From: CAZVLE01 sp964627855
GTDB lineage: Bacteria; Bacillota; Dethiobacteria; DTU022
Assembly: GCA_964627855.1 (NCBI GenBank)
Contig: CAZVLE010000031.1
Location: 1-8,191, forward strand
DNA length: 8,191 bases
Direction of reading: 5' to 3'
Part shown: piece by piece, positions 1-6,027 of the stretch
Layout of the letters: every line of letters begins with the position of its first letter
Numbering within the stretch: position 1 is the first letter of the stretch
The notes under the pieces: generated by a model
What the model saw: only the letters and a program-made list of their open reading frames with translations
What the model was told of the DNA's origin: nothing
Databases searched by the model: none
Translations under genes and position numbers: made by a program

Positions 1-327
1 TTACTACGGTATTACAGGCAACTCTTCAGTCTGTCGGATTTCAGCTTAAAAGTTAGAAGTCAGTTCTACTGGTGGTGTTATAGGCAAGGTTAGGGCAAAC
101 ACTACAATTGGCACAAAATAATCTATTGCTAAAACAATACCAATACCCGGTGCTGAGGTCTATGTAAATACCTATGATACCGGGTCAGGACTTCTTGGAT
201 ATCTTAAGTGAATGCTCTTGTGAATAGCCGTGCGTGTTAATTGCGCAAACAAGGTTCTCTGAGGGGTCCTGCCCGTGAGAGCTCAGCCTAATCGATCTGG
301 AACGCGCTTTCAGGAAGGAGGTTTATA
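1..327. other. Non-coding or degenerate stretch upstream of the proline racemase remnant
   Basis: No intact gene is visible. Frame 3 is open from the window edge to TAG at 54-56 and reads TTVLQATLQSVGFQLKS, which could be the C-terminus of a gene starting outside the window, but it is too short to assign. Frame 2 from about 56 to 213 reads like a decayed carboxypeptidase-regulatory/Ig-like fold (GGVIGKVRA, then IPIPGAEVYVNT), but it is interrupted by TAA at 119-121. At 257-281 a small hairpin (CTCT, GGG / CCC, AGAG) may lie in the leader of the following remnant. I see no convincing promoter. Confidence 0.3.
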
Positions 328-490
328 ATGGGTTATAGGCATGTTATCCAGGTTGTTGATTCGCACACCGCGGGTGATCCGCTTCGCTTGATAGTTGGTG
401 GTATACCTGCCATGAGGGGCTTCAATCAAAGAAAAGGTTGCCTATCTTATCCGCAAGCAATCGCACTTGCTTAAGGCAACCATGAGCTCC
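328..490 (+). pseudogene. Proline racemase / hydroxyproline epimerase family, N-terminal remnant, frameshifted and truncated
   Basis: Starting at ATG 328, behind a near-perfect AAGGAGG (6 nt spacing), the translation contains VVDSHTAGDPLRLIVGG followed by IPAMRG. This is the N-terminal signature of the PrdF/4-hydroxyproline 2-epimerase/trans-3-hydroxyproline dehydratase superfamily (family consensus: D-T/S-H-T-x-G-E/D-P-x-R). The original frame then runs into TAA at 472-474 (48 codons). Homology continues in a different frame from 419 (SIKEKVAYLIRKQSHLLKAT), so there is a frameshift at about 415-419, where the run of G suggests one extra or two missing bases. The EPRGH segment expected next is absent, and the shifted frame ends at TAA 533-535. 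Intact members are about 310-340 residues, so roughly 80% is missing, including both catalytic cysteine regions. This makes a simple sequencing error an insufficient explanation. The intact ribosome binding site suggests fairly recent decay. Confidence 0.8.
428..481 (-). terminator. Candidate Rho-independent terminator of the TspO-like gene
   Basis: On the minus strand, 37 nt past the stop codon of the TspO-like gene, an inverted repeat (AGGCAACC, 474-481 with 436-443) encloses a second stem (GCAAG/CTTGC, 453-457 with 466-470). It is followed on the minus strand by TTTTCTTT (428-435). The outer and inner stems are separated by unpaired bases, so the terminator is imperfect. It lies within the proline racemase remnant. 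Confidence 0.45.
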
Positions 491-517
491 GCTTTTACTG
501 CTTTTGTGTATTTAGAC

Positions 518-1318
518 TTAAGCGACCTTTCTTAAGCCCGGATAAAAAAACAATACTTTAGCTAAAACCAGCAAAATTATGCTGACGATGGCGAATATAA
601 TAACGGCCGGATACTGACCGGCAAACTCATTAGGTGAAATATGTTTATTGAGGATTCCGGCATAAGCCCAGAGAACCACCAGACCGTAAGCGATATCCAT
701 GTCATATCTCATTCGGGCAATGCCAATTGCCGCCCCGACCAGCAGAATTATCACCATCCAGATCTGATCGCCTGCGCCAAGGCGACCTCCCCAACCGATG
801 CTAACCAGAAAAGTTGTGACATTGGCTATGGTAGCTACAGTGATCCAGCCAAAATAGATGCTGAAAGGCAGTCTGATGAAAATCTTTTCCTGTGTAGAAA
901 ATTCTTCTTCCCGTAATCGGTTGGCAATCATAATAAGGCAAACCAGGATAACAATCATGAAAAGAAGCGAGAGCCAGATGGCGTCATAGTGCCAGGCAAA
1001 GATCCATAATGAATTGGCTACGGAGGAAATAGCAAACAAGATTCCCACACTCTGAAAAAGTTCCTCACGAGCCGCACCACGGTCAGCCTGGAATAAACCG
1101 AACTGGTAAAAGGTGTAACCGGCCAGAAGGATATAGATCAAACCCCAGATGCTAAATGTTATTGATGCCGGTGCAAATAGATCGGGGTAGGAATTAGATA
1201 CACCTCCGGTTGTAACTCCATTAATCGGTATTGCATTGGCCAGGGCGTTCACAATGATCATGGCCAGGTAAGTTGCTGCCACCACCACTTTAATAACAAA
1301 TCCCCTATTCTTATCCAC
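518..1318 (-). CDS. TspO/MBR-like tryptophan-rich sensory membrane protein
   Basis: A 266-residue, very hydrophobic protein with about eight predicted membrane segments (roughly residues 9-30, 50-73, 87-110, 113-134, 148-172, 185-203, 208-224, 234-258). TspO-like marks are PDLFAPASITFSIWGLIY (45-62), NSLWIFAWHY (102-111), LPFSIYFGWITVATIAN (149-165) and many tryptophans. It is longer than classical TspO (about 160 residues, five helices), as in the 260-280-residue branch common in Firmicutes, which automatic pipelines call either tryptophan-rich sensory protein or lantibiotic ABC transporter permease. Classical TspO binds porphyrins and has been linked to oxygen and light responses; the role of the long branch is not established. 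The start is GTG (1316-1318) with AAAGGAG at 1328-1334, spaced 9 nt. The gene is divergent from the hydrolase and converges on the proline racemase remnant. Confidence 0.8.
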   Translation of the reverse strand: MDKNRGFVIKVVVAATYLAMIIVNALANAIPINGVTTGGVSNSYPDLFAPASITFSIWGLIYILLAGYTFYQFGLFQADRGAAREELFQSVGILFAISSVANSLWIFAWHYDAIWLSLLFMIVILVCLIMIANRLREEEFSTQEKIFIRLPFSIYFGWITVATIANVTTFLVSIGWGGRLGAGDQIWMVIILLVGAAIGIARMRYDMDIAYGLVVLWAYAGILNKHISPNEFAGQYPAVIIFAIVSIILLVLAKVLFFYPGLRKVA

Positions 1319-1547
1319 TTAAACACGCTCCTTTAGCAATCATCGTCGTTAAAGCTATTTAACCATATTTAAGGCAATATTTCAAAAGAGGCTAGAGCTT
1401 CTAAAAAAGTGGAACCCGGCCGGATGATCAATCAATAGCTGTAAACCTTTCTGACATACTCAAATTTAAGAATGAAAGCGTAGAATGCTTATTGCTTTGC
1501 TGGTGCAGGAAAAACATTAACTCCGCTGAATTATTATTAAAAGAAAC

Positions 1548-1576
1548 TTGCAAAAATGAGGATCAAGCCTTAAATT
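1548..1576 (+). promoter_or_regulatory. Weak candidate sigma-A promoter for the alpha/beta hydrolase
   Basis: TTGCAA (1548-1553) and TAAATT (1571-1576) are separated by 17 bp and lie about 40 bp before the hydrolase ATG. Each hexamer matches the consensus at only 4 of 6 positions in AT-rich DNA, so this may be chance. Confidence 0.25.
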
Positions 1577-1617
1577 ATCAGTATTTTTATTACAATACAA
1601 GCATAACAGGAGGCGCG

Positions 1618-2553
1618 ATGAAAAAGGCATTAATCGTTCTATTAGCATTGGTGGTTCTTCTTTTTCTCCTTCCCCTTATTACAGGGAACCTTGAGGAAAA
1701 ACAGCTGGATGATCAGGTTCGAGCTGAATTGGGATTGAACTTTCTGCAGCTTTCCGACGGCGTGGTTCATTACGATTTGAGCGGCCCTGAAGATGGAGAG
1801 GTTGTGGTACTGGTGCATGGCAATGCGGCGCCTTTATTTTCCTGGGACAACAATGTCAAGGCGCTCACAGATGCCGGTTTTCGTGTCATTAGATATGATC
1901 TTTACGGGTTCGGGTTCTCGGACCGGCCTGATGTGCATTACTCAAGAGCGCTATATGACCGCCAGCTTTACGAGCTGCTTTCTGAACTTAACATAGAAGG
2001 CCCGGTGCGTCTGGTAGGCACTTCACAGGGCGGCAGCATTGCAGTTGAATTCACCGCAAATCACCCGGAAAAAGTAAAAAGGCTGGCCCTGCTTTCGCCT
2101 TTTATCAACGTACTGCCCATGAAAGCCATGATCAGCCTGGTAAGGCTACCCGTAGTCGGCGACTATATAGCCAGTATAGCATTTGACCGTATTAACCTCA
2201 ATTATCCGGAAAAAGTATTTGCAGATACTGAAGCTATCCCTCCGGAATTTACTGAGAGGTATCGTGAACAGCTAACGTACGAAGGCTTCAAACGGGCCAG
2301 GCTCTCAAACCTTCGCGGAGATTCCCTTTCAGACTTTACTTCCCGTTATGAAAAAGTCGCCGCTACAGGTACTCCTGTTCTTCTCACCTGGGGTACCGCT
2401 GACATGGTAATTATGGATGACTCAATAGCCAACATTAAAGCAGCGATCCCTGGTATTGCATACCACGAAATAGAAGGCGGCGGTCATCTGGTACATTATG
2501 AAAACCCTGAGAGTATTAATACCGTTTTAACGGAATTTCTGCTTGAAGAATAA
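1618..2553 (+). CDS. Alpha/beta-fold hydrolase with N-terminal membrane anchor or signal peptide
   Basis: A 311-residue alpha/beta hydrolase. Visible elements in order: an N-terminal hydrophobic segment (residues 4-22) after two lysines, fitting a signal peptide or single membrane anchor; the oxyanion-hole strand VVLVHGN (63-69); the nucleophile elbow GTSQG (134-138) with S136; a cap-like region at about 160-235; the acid D262 in TWGTAD; and the base H290 in GGGHLVHYENPE. The triad is complete, so activity on an ester, lipid or similar substrate outside the membrane is likely, but the substrate cannot be read from sequence. The frame is open back to 1492. I chose ATG 1618 because AGGAGG lies at 1608-1613 (4 nt spacing, rather short) and the hydrophobic segment follows directly; the extra 42 residues look non-conserved. 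The neighbours are the divergent TspO-like gene and, 173 bp downstream, the heliorhodopsin. Confidence 0.88.
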   Translation: MKKALIVLLALVVLLFLLPLITGNLEEKQLDDQVRAELGLNFLQLSDGVVHYDLSGPEDGEVVVLVHGNAAPLFSWDNNVKALTDAGFRVIRYDLYGFGFSDRPDVHYSRALYDRQLYELLSELNIEGPVRLVGTSQGGSIAVEFTANHPEKVKRLALLSPFINVLPMKAMISLVRLPVVGDYIASIAFDRINLNYPEKVFADTEAIPPEFTERYREQLTYEGFKRARLSNLRGDSLSDFTSRYEKVAATGTPVLLTWGTADMVIMDDSIANIKAAIPGIAYHEIEGGGHLVHYENPESINTVLTEFLLEE

Positions 2554-2570
2554 AGTTCACAGCTAAAGAC

Positions 2571-2582
2571 TTAACTAGTTAA
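2571..2582. repeat. Perfect 12-bp palindrome upstream of the heliorhodopsin, core repeated at 2698-2705
   Basis: TTAACTAGTTAA is a perfect palindrome 18 bp after the hydrolase stop. Its core TAACTAGT recurs at 2698-2705, about 20 bp before the heliorhodopsin start. This may be a pair of operator half-copies or chance in AT-rich DNA. The rest of the intergenic stretch 2554-2726 shows no clear promoter or terminator. Confidence 0.25.
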
Positions 2583-2726
2583 TGGATAAACAGGGATAGT
2601 AGAAAGCTTAAACCTGGCATTGTATCGCAAAACACTAAACCTGAATTAATGTAGTAGCAAAACTTTTTTGAATCATATAGAATGTAAAGTAAACAGATAA
2701 CTAGTATGATTTTTAGGAGTGATCTA

Positions 2727-3902
2727 ATGCGCAATCACAGCAATACTTATCCGGATGGGTCAAGGTATGAAGGCGGGTGGAAAAATGAAAAGAGAAACGG
2801 TTATGGAACCTGGACCAGGCCTGACGGTACTAAGTACGTTGGTGAATGGCTTGATGATAAACCAGAAGGACTGGGTTTATTAACTAACGCTGATGGCAGC
2901 ACATTTAACGGGGAATGGAAAGACGGCAGGAGAAACGGCAGGGGAATCCTGACCTATGCAGATGGAACCACTTTGGTTGGAACCTGGCAGGATGGTCGCT
3001 ACTTAGATGACTATGGAACATCAGATGAAAAAAAAGATAGTTGCGAAGAACTGGAGAGAACAAACTGGGAACTTAAGCAGAAGATTGCCGAGTTGGAAGG
3101 AGGGAAAGGAAAGAAAAAGCCGCGGCAGATTACTTTCGCCTACCTGAAGCGCTTCAACCTGGTCATGGGTTTGCTTCACTTAATTCAGGGCTCCTTGATG
3201 CTCATATTTGCCCTTTCAATTGATCAGATTAAAGCTTTTAAAACCCCGGTCTGGTCGTACTTTCTCGAGTTCGACACCGAAATCATGCGCCTGGTAACCA
3301 GGCCCGAACAGATCGGTGAAGTGCCTTTCGGTATGTTCGTGTCATTCTTCCTATTTCTCTCGGCCATCGCTCACTTCATTATCGTTATGCCGAAAACCAA
3401 CAAAATCTATAATCGTGATCTGAAGCGGGGAATAAACATATTCCGCTGGTATGAATACTCACTAAGTTCATCGCTCATGATTATTCTCATCGCCATGCTA
3501 TTCGGAGTCTATGATATCGGAGCTCTCATCGCCATCTTTTTGCTTAATGCCTCGATGAACTGGTTCGGCCTGCTGATGGAAAAAGTTAACCAGTACACAG
3601 ATAAGGTAAGTTGGTCGCCCTTTGTTTTTGGCAGTATAGCCGGTATCGGTCCCTGGATCATCATAATTATGCATGCGCTGGGCAATGCCGACCCCGCCGA
3701 AGTGCCATGGTTTGTTTATGCCATAATCGGGTCCTATTTTGTTTTCTTTAACCTCTTCCCGATCAATATGATTCTGCAATATAAGCAAGTTGGCAGGTGG
3801 GCAGACTACCTTTACGGTGAAAGAGGCTATATTATCTTAAGCCTGGTGGCGAAGAGTGTCTTGGCCTGGCTGGTATTCTCAGGAGTTATGCAGCCATCAT
3901 AA
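2727..3902 (+). CDS. MORN-repeat heliorhodopsin fusion
   Basis: A 391-residue fusion. Residues 8-91 hold MORN repeats with units starting at Y14, Y37, F60 and L83, an exact 23-residue period (pattern Y-x-G-x-W-x-x-G/D-x-x-x-G-x-G, then D-G); the last unit is partial. A charged, helix-prone linker (100-125) follows. Residues 139-388 form seven membrane helices (about 139-165, 200-221, 238-260, 261-283, 298-319, 327-351, 366-388) with the long A-B loop (166-199) typical of heliorhodopsins. SLVAK (372-376) supplies the retinal lysine K376. E243 in RWYEYS fits the counterion E107 of HeR 48C12 (spacing to the lysine 133 versus 134). H151 and H216 probably match its H23 and H80. Heliorhodopsins are retinal photoreceptors with slow photocycles, generally without pumping, and a cytoplasmic N-terminus, so the MORN part should be cytoplasmic. 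The start is ATG 2727 because AGGAG (2715-2719) is 7 nt away; an upstream in-frame ATG at 2706 has no ribosome binding site. No carotenoid-cleavage gene is nearby. Confidence 0.92.
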   Translation: MRNHSNTYPDGSRYEGGWKNEKRNGYGTWTRPDGTKYVGEWLDDKPEGLGLLTNADGSTFNGEWKDGRRNGRGILTYADGTTLVGTWQDGRYLDDYGTSDEKKDSCEELERTNWELKQKIAELEGGKGKKKPRQITFAYLKRFNLVMGLLHLIQGSLMLIFALSIDQIKAFKTPVWSYFLEFDTEIMRLVTRPEQIGEVPFGMFVSFFLFLSAIAHFIIVMPKTNKIYNRDLKRGINIFRWYEYSLSSSLMIILIAMLFGVYDIGALIAIFLLNASMNWFGLLMEKVNQYTDKVSWSPFVFGSIAGIGPWIIIIMHALGNADPAEVPWFVYAIIGSYFVFFNLFPINMILQYKQVGRWADYLYGERGYIILSLVAKSVLAWLVFSGVMQPS

Positions 3903-4075
3903 AAGCTTTTCTTATAACGATTCGACAAACTTTGCTATGACTAAAAGACTTGGTTTTGATTTTGCTTTTATATATGATCGTCACTTCGAACAATATATTA
4001 TTGCAACCCAGGAAGGTTGTTTGACCTGAAAAATAAATAATCTAGAAGCTATTAAGGAACACAGGACACAGGGGT

Positions 4076-4111
4076 CGAGTAGGATATGCCAGTGTTGGCA
4101 TAACCTACTCG
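4076..4111. terminator. Strong stem-loop between convergent genes
   Basis: CGAGTAGG (4076-4083) pairs with CCTACTCG (4104-4111), and TATGCC (4085-4090) pairs with GGCATA (4097-4102). One A-A mismatch and a 6-nt loop complete a 14-bp hairpin. It lies between the heliorhodopsin stop (3902) and the regulator stop (TAG, 4114-4116), only 2 nt past the latter. Neither strand has a T-run after it, so it is an atypical terminator or a 3'-end stabilising structure serving both convergent transcripts. It is preceded by a tandem 7-mer (ACACAGG twice, 4059-4072). Confidence 0.5.
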
Positions 4112-4113
4112 GT

Positions 4114-5577
4114 CTAAAACGTGCTTGTTTTGATGTTCATTTTTTTTGCCTTTGACCAGAGGGTTTGCCTGGGGATGTTGAGAGCCTTGGCAGCGGCAGA
4201 TAGATTGCCTTCATGTTGATTAAGGGCCCTGATGATTATATCCCGTTCATAATTTTCTACTATTTGCTGCAGGGTTTGTCCAGTAGCGATTTTGTCAGGA
4301 GCCTGGGCCATTTCCAGCCTGTCCCAGGGGTAATTCAGGCCGATGTAGGAACTTTCTCTCAACTGAGCCAGGTGATCAACGTCGATCCTGCTGGTATCGG
4401 CTACTGAGGCCACCTTATCAACAATATTCTTCAACTCCCTGACATTGCCAGGCCAATCGTGCCCGGCCAGGATTTTCAAAGCATCCAAAGTGATCTCCTT
4501 CCGATTACCGGTTAGTGCAGCGTGCTGCTCCAGGAAAAACTTGGCCAGAAGGGGGATGTCGCCCTTTCTTTTCCGCAAGGGCACCAGCTCAATAAACATG
4601 TAAGAGAGTCGATAAAAAAAGTCTTCCCGCAGCAGGCCCTTTTTGATTGCTTCATCAGGGTGCATATTAATGGATGCCACCACTCTTACATCGACTTTTT
4701 TTTGCTCGGTTCCGCCAACCCTGCGGATTGTCATATCTTCCAGGACCCTTAAAAGTTTTGCCTGTAGCGAGATAGGCGCCGACATTATTTCATCAAGATA
4801 GAGGGTGCCCCTGTCAGCCAGTTCGAAAAGTCCTGGCCGATTCTGGGCCCCCGTGAAGGCCCCGCTGTTCGTGCCGAACAGGGCAGCTTCAAGCAGTGTC
4901 TCCGGCAGGGCAGCACAATTTTGAGTGATCAGCGGCTGGTCTTTACGGTTGCTTTCGTGGTGAATGGCCTGTATGAAAAGTTCTTTACCTGTTCCTGTTT
5001 CACCGTAAACAACCAGGGGGCAATCCATATTTGCCGTTTGCCGGCCCAGGGCAATTATTTTTTTCATATCCCTGTCACGGGTGACAATGGCATTGAAACC
5101 AACCGGCATATTGGCCGGTTTCTTCTTCTCCCGGCCCTTTGGAGAAACCTTTGCCTGAAGATCCAGTATGGTTTCGTACGATTCCCAGGCCAGGTTAACA
5201 TCTTGCGATATTTCCATGGCTCCCCACAATTTGCTCCGATCATAAATCGGCATAGTCGAATTAACAATTGAAATCAGTTTACCTTTAAAATTTGTATAGT
5301 GCTGGGTGGTGTTATAAATAGGTTGACCCGTACGCATGACCTGGTAAAGAATACTTGTTTCAGTGGTCAGCGAAGGATAAACTTCGATTAATTGACGGCC
5401 GAGCACATCGCCAACTTCGAGACCGTCTATCCTGGAACATTCCGTGTTGTAAAAGACGATAATGCCATCTCTGTTCATCACCAGAATGCCCACCTTGATT
5501 GTGTCAAGCAGGCTTTCCAGGATGGCCCCATGGGGTATATTTTCGGGCCTGGACAATTTACTTGGCACCCCTTTCAA
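4114..5577 (-). CDS. PAS-domain sigma-54-dependent transcriptional activator (RocR-like)
   Basis: A 487-residue bacterial enhancer-binding protein. The N-terminal PAS sensor spans about residues 18-128 (start LLDTIKVGILVMNRDGIIVF) and likely senses a small ligand or redox/light state; no cofactor-binding residue is recognisable. The AAA+ domain (about 160-400) has Walker A GETGTGKE (192-199), the sigma-54-contacting loop GAFTGA (239-244) intact, and Walker B GTLYLDE (257-263). A Fis-type helix-turn-helix is at 458-482 (NLSAAAKALNIPRQTLW). There is no receiver domain, so control is probably by ligand, as in Bacillus RocR, rather than phosphorylation. The start is TTG (5575-5577) with AAGGGG 7 nt upstream, moderately certain. 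A TATAAT (5692-5697, minus strand) lies upstream without a good -35. The gene is divergent from an ABC importer operon that has a -24/-12 promoter, the natural target. The substrate is not identified. Confidence 0.93.
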   Translation of the reverse strand: MKGVPSKLSRPENIPHGAILESLLDTIKVGILVMNRDGIIVFYNTECSRIDGLEVGDVLGRQLIEVYPSLTTETSILYQVMRTGQPIYNTTQHYTNFKGKLISIVNSTMPIYDRSKLWGAMEISQDVNLAWESYETILDLQAKVSPKGREKKKPANMPVGFNAIVTRDRDMKKIIALGRQTANMDCPLVVYGETGTGKELFIQAIHHESNRKDQPLITQNCAALPETLLEAALFGTNSGAFTGAQNRPGLFELADRGTLYLDEIMSAPISLQAKLLRVLEDMTIRRVGGTEQKKVDVRVVASINMHPDEAIKKGLLREDFFYRLSYMFIELVPLRKRKGDIPLLAKFFLEQHAALTGNRKEITLDALKILAGHDWPGNVRELKNIVDKVASVADTSRIDVDHLAQLRESSYIGLNYPWDRLEMAQAPDKIATGQTLQQIVENYERDIIIRALNQHEGNLSAAAKALNIPRQTLWSKAKKMNIKTSTF

Positions 5578-5859
5578 TTTTAATGCCCCTTATTTTGCTA
5601 AAGATTAAGCGGTGGCATAGCCCTAAGAGTCAATTTCATGTCTGATATTTCGGCAATTGCAGGCAATTCCCTTTAAATTTTTTTGCCCGACATTATAAAC
5701 TGCTCAGTATGGGTATAATTTTGAAAAAACTACCCGCTGCTGCCCTTAATTGCCGATATGCATGACAGGGTGCTGAAAATTCGGCGTTTGCCTGGCTCTT
5801 TCCCCGCGGGTCAAGCTGATTATATAAGGCTTTGTTGTGAATTTTGCCTGGTCAGATGT
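5578..5859. promoter_or_regulatory. Divergent regulatory region with candidate activator sites
   Basis: This is gene-free DNA between the regulator start and the sigma-54 promoter. ATTTCGGCAATT (5647-5658) and AATTGCCGATAT (5748-5759) form an inverted pair matching at 11 of 12 positions, about 100 and 200 bp before the promoter, the usual distance for upstream activating sequences. A weaker related copy, AATTCGGCGTTT, is at 5778-5789. TTTGCCTGG occurs at 5787-5795 and again at 5843-5851, and CCCGCGGG (5803-5810) is palindromic. A plus-strand TATAAT at 5714-5719 lacks a suitable -35. Confidence 0.4.
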
Positions 5860-5875
5860 TGGTATGTAAATTGCG
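5860..5875 (+). promoter_or_regulatory. Sigma-54 (-24/-12) promoter of the ABC importer operon
   Basis: TGGTATGTAAATTGCG matches the RpoN consensus TGGCACGNNNNTTGCW, with the invariant GG (5861-5862) and GC (5873-5874) exactly 10 bp apart and the T-T-G-C block complete. Transcription would start near 5886, leaving a leader of about 140 nt before the binding-protein ATG. Its position beside a divergent sigma-54 activator strongly supports it. Confidence 0.75.
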
Positions 5876-5931
5876 CTTATACAAGATACAGAATACAAAA
5901 TGATATGGGCATTTGTCAGTTAAATAATTGG

Positions 5932-6001
5932 AGGTGAGCCGGCAAGGATAAAGAATAAAGAAGGTTTAAACAAGGGATACCCGAAAAGTGCCGGCTTATC
6001 T
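5932..6001 (+). promoter_or_regulatory. Leader stem-loop upstream of the binding-protein gene
   Basis: AGCCGGCA (5937-5944) is a perfect inverted repeat of TGCCGGCT (5989-5996). The stem extends to 13 bp (5932-5944 with 5989-6001) if two G-U pairs are allowed. The 44-nt loop is A-rich and holds a small GGG-ATA-CCC hairpin (5974-5982). The left arm includes part of an orphan ribosome-binding-like GGAGGTGA (5930-5937) that is not followed by a start codon. The true AGGAGG of the gene begins 12 nt past the stem. It could stabilise the mRNA or control translation; no known riboswitch class was recognised. Confidence 0.45.
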
Positions 6002-6027
6002 ATTCACTAACCAGGAGGTAATTGAAT

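Noticed and set aside
241..327. Riboswitch in the leader of the proline racemase remnant
   Set aside because: A small hairpin is possible, but no conserved core of a known class (glycine, SAM, T-box) could be found.
641..916. Plus-strand open frame of 91 codons
   Set aside because: It lies antisense inside the TspO-like gene, has no ribosome binding site, and its translation shows no domain.
1492..1617. N-terminal extension of the hydrolase by 42 codons
   Set aside because: No ribosome binding site at 1492; a strong AGGAGG and a signal-like segment mark 1618.
2706..2726. Upstream ATG of the heliorhodopsin
   Set aside because: No ribosome binding site; AGGAG at 2715-2719 serves ATG 2727.
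2768..2990. MORN region as a DNA tandem repeat
   Set aside because: The period is 69 bp at protein level only; the DNA units have diverged, so it is a protein repeat and not a recent DNA expansion.
3498..3788. Minus-strand open frame of 96 codons
   Set aside because: It is a shadow within the heliorhodopsin coding region with no recognisable protein features.
2727..3902. Type-1 (pumping) rhodopsin
   Set aside because: The SLVAK motif, glutamate counterion in RWYEYS and long A-B loop match heliorhodopsins, and no D-T-x pump motif is present.
4921..5271. Plus-strand open frame of 116 codons
   Set aside because: It is antisense to the conserved PAS/AAA+ coding sequence, which clearly explains this DNA.
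5714..5719. TATAAT as a plus-strand sigma-A -10 box for the importer
   Set aside because: The best -35-like hexamer, TTGCCC at 5683, is 25 bp away; the sigma-54 site fits far better.
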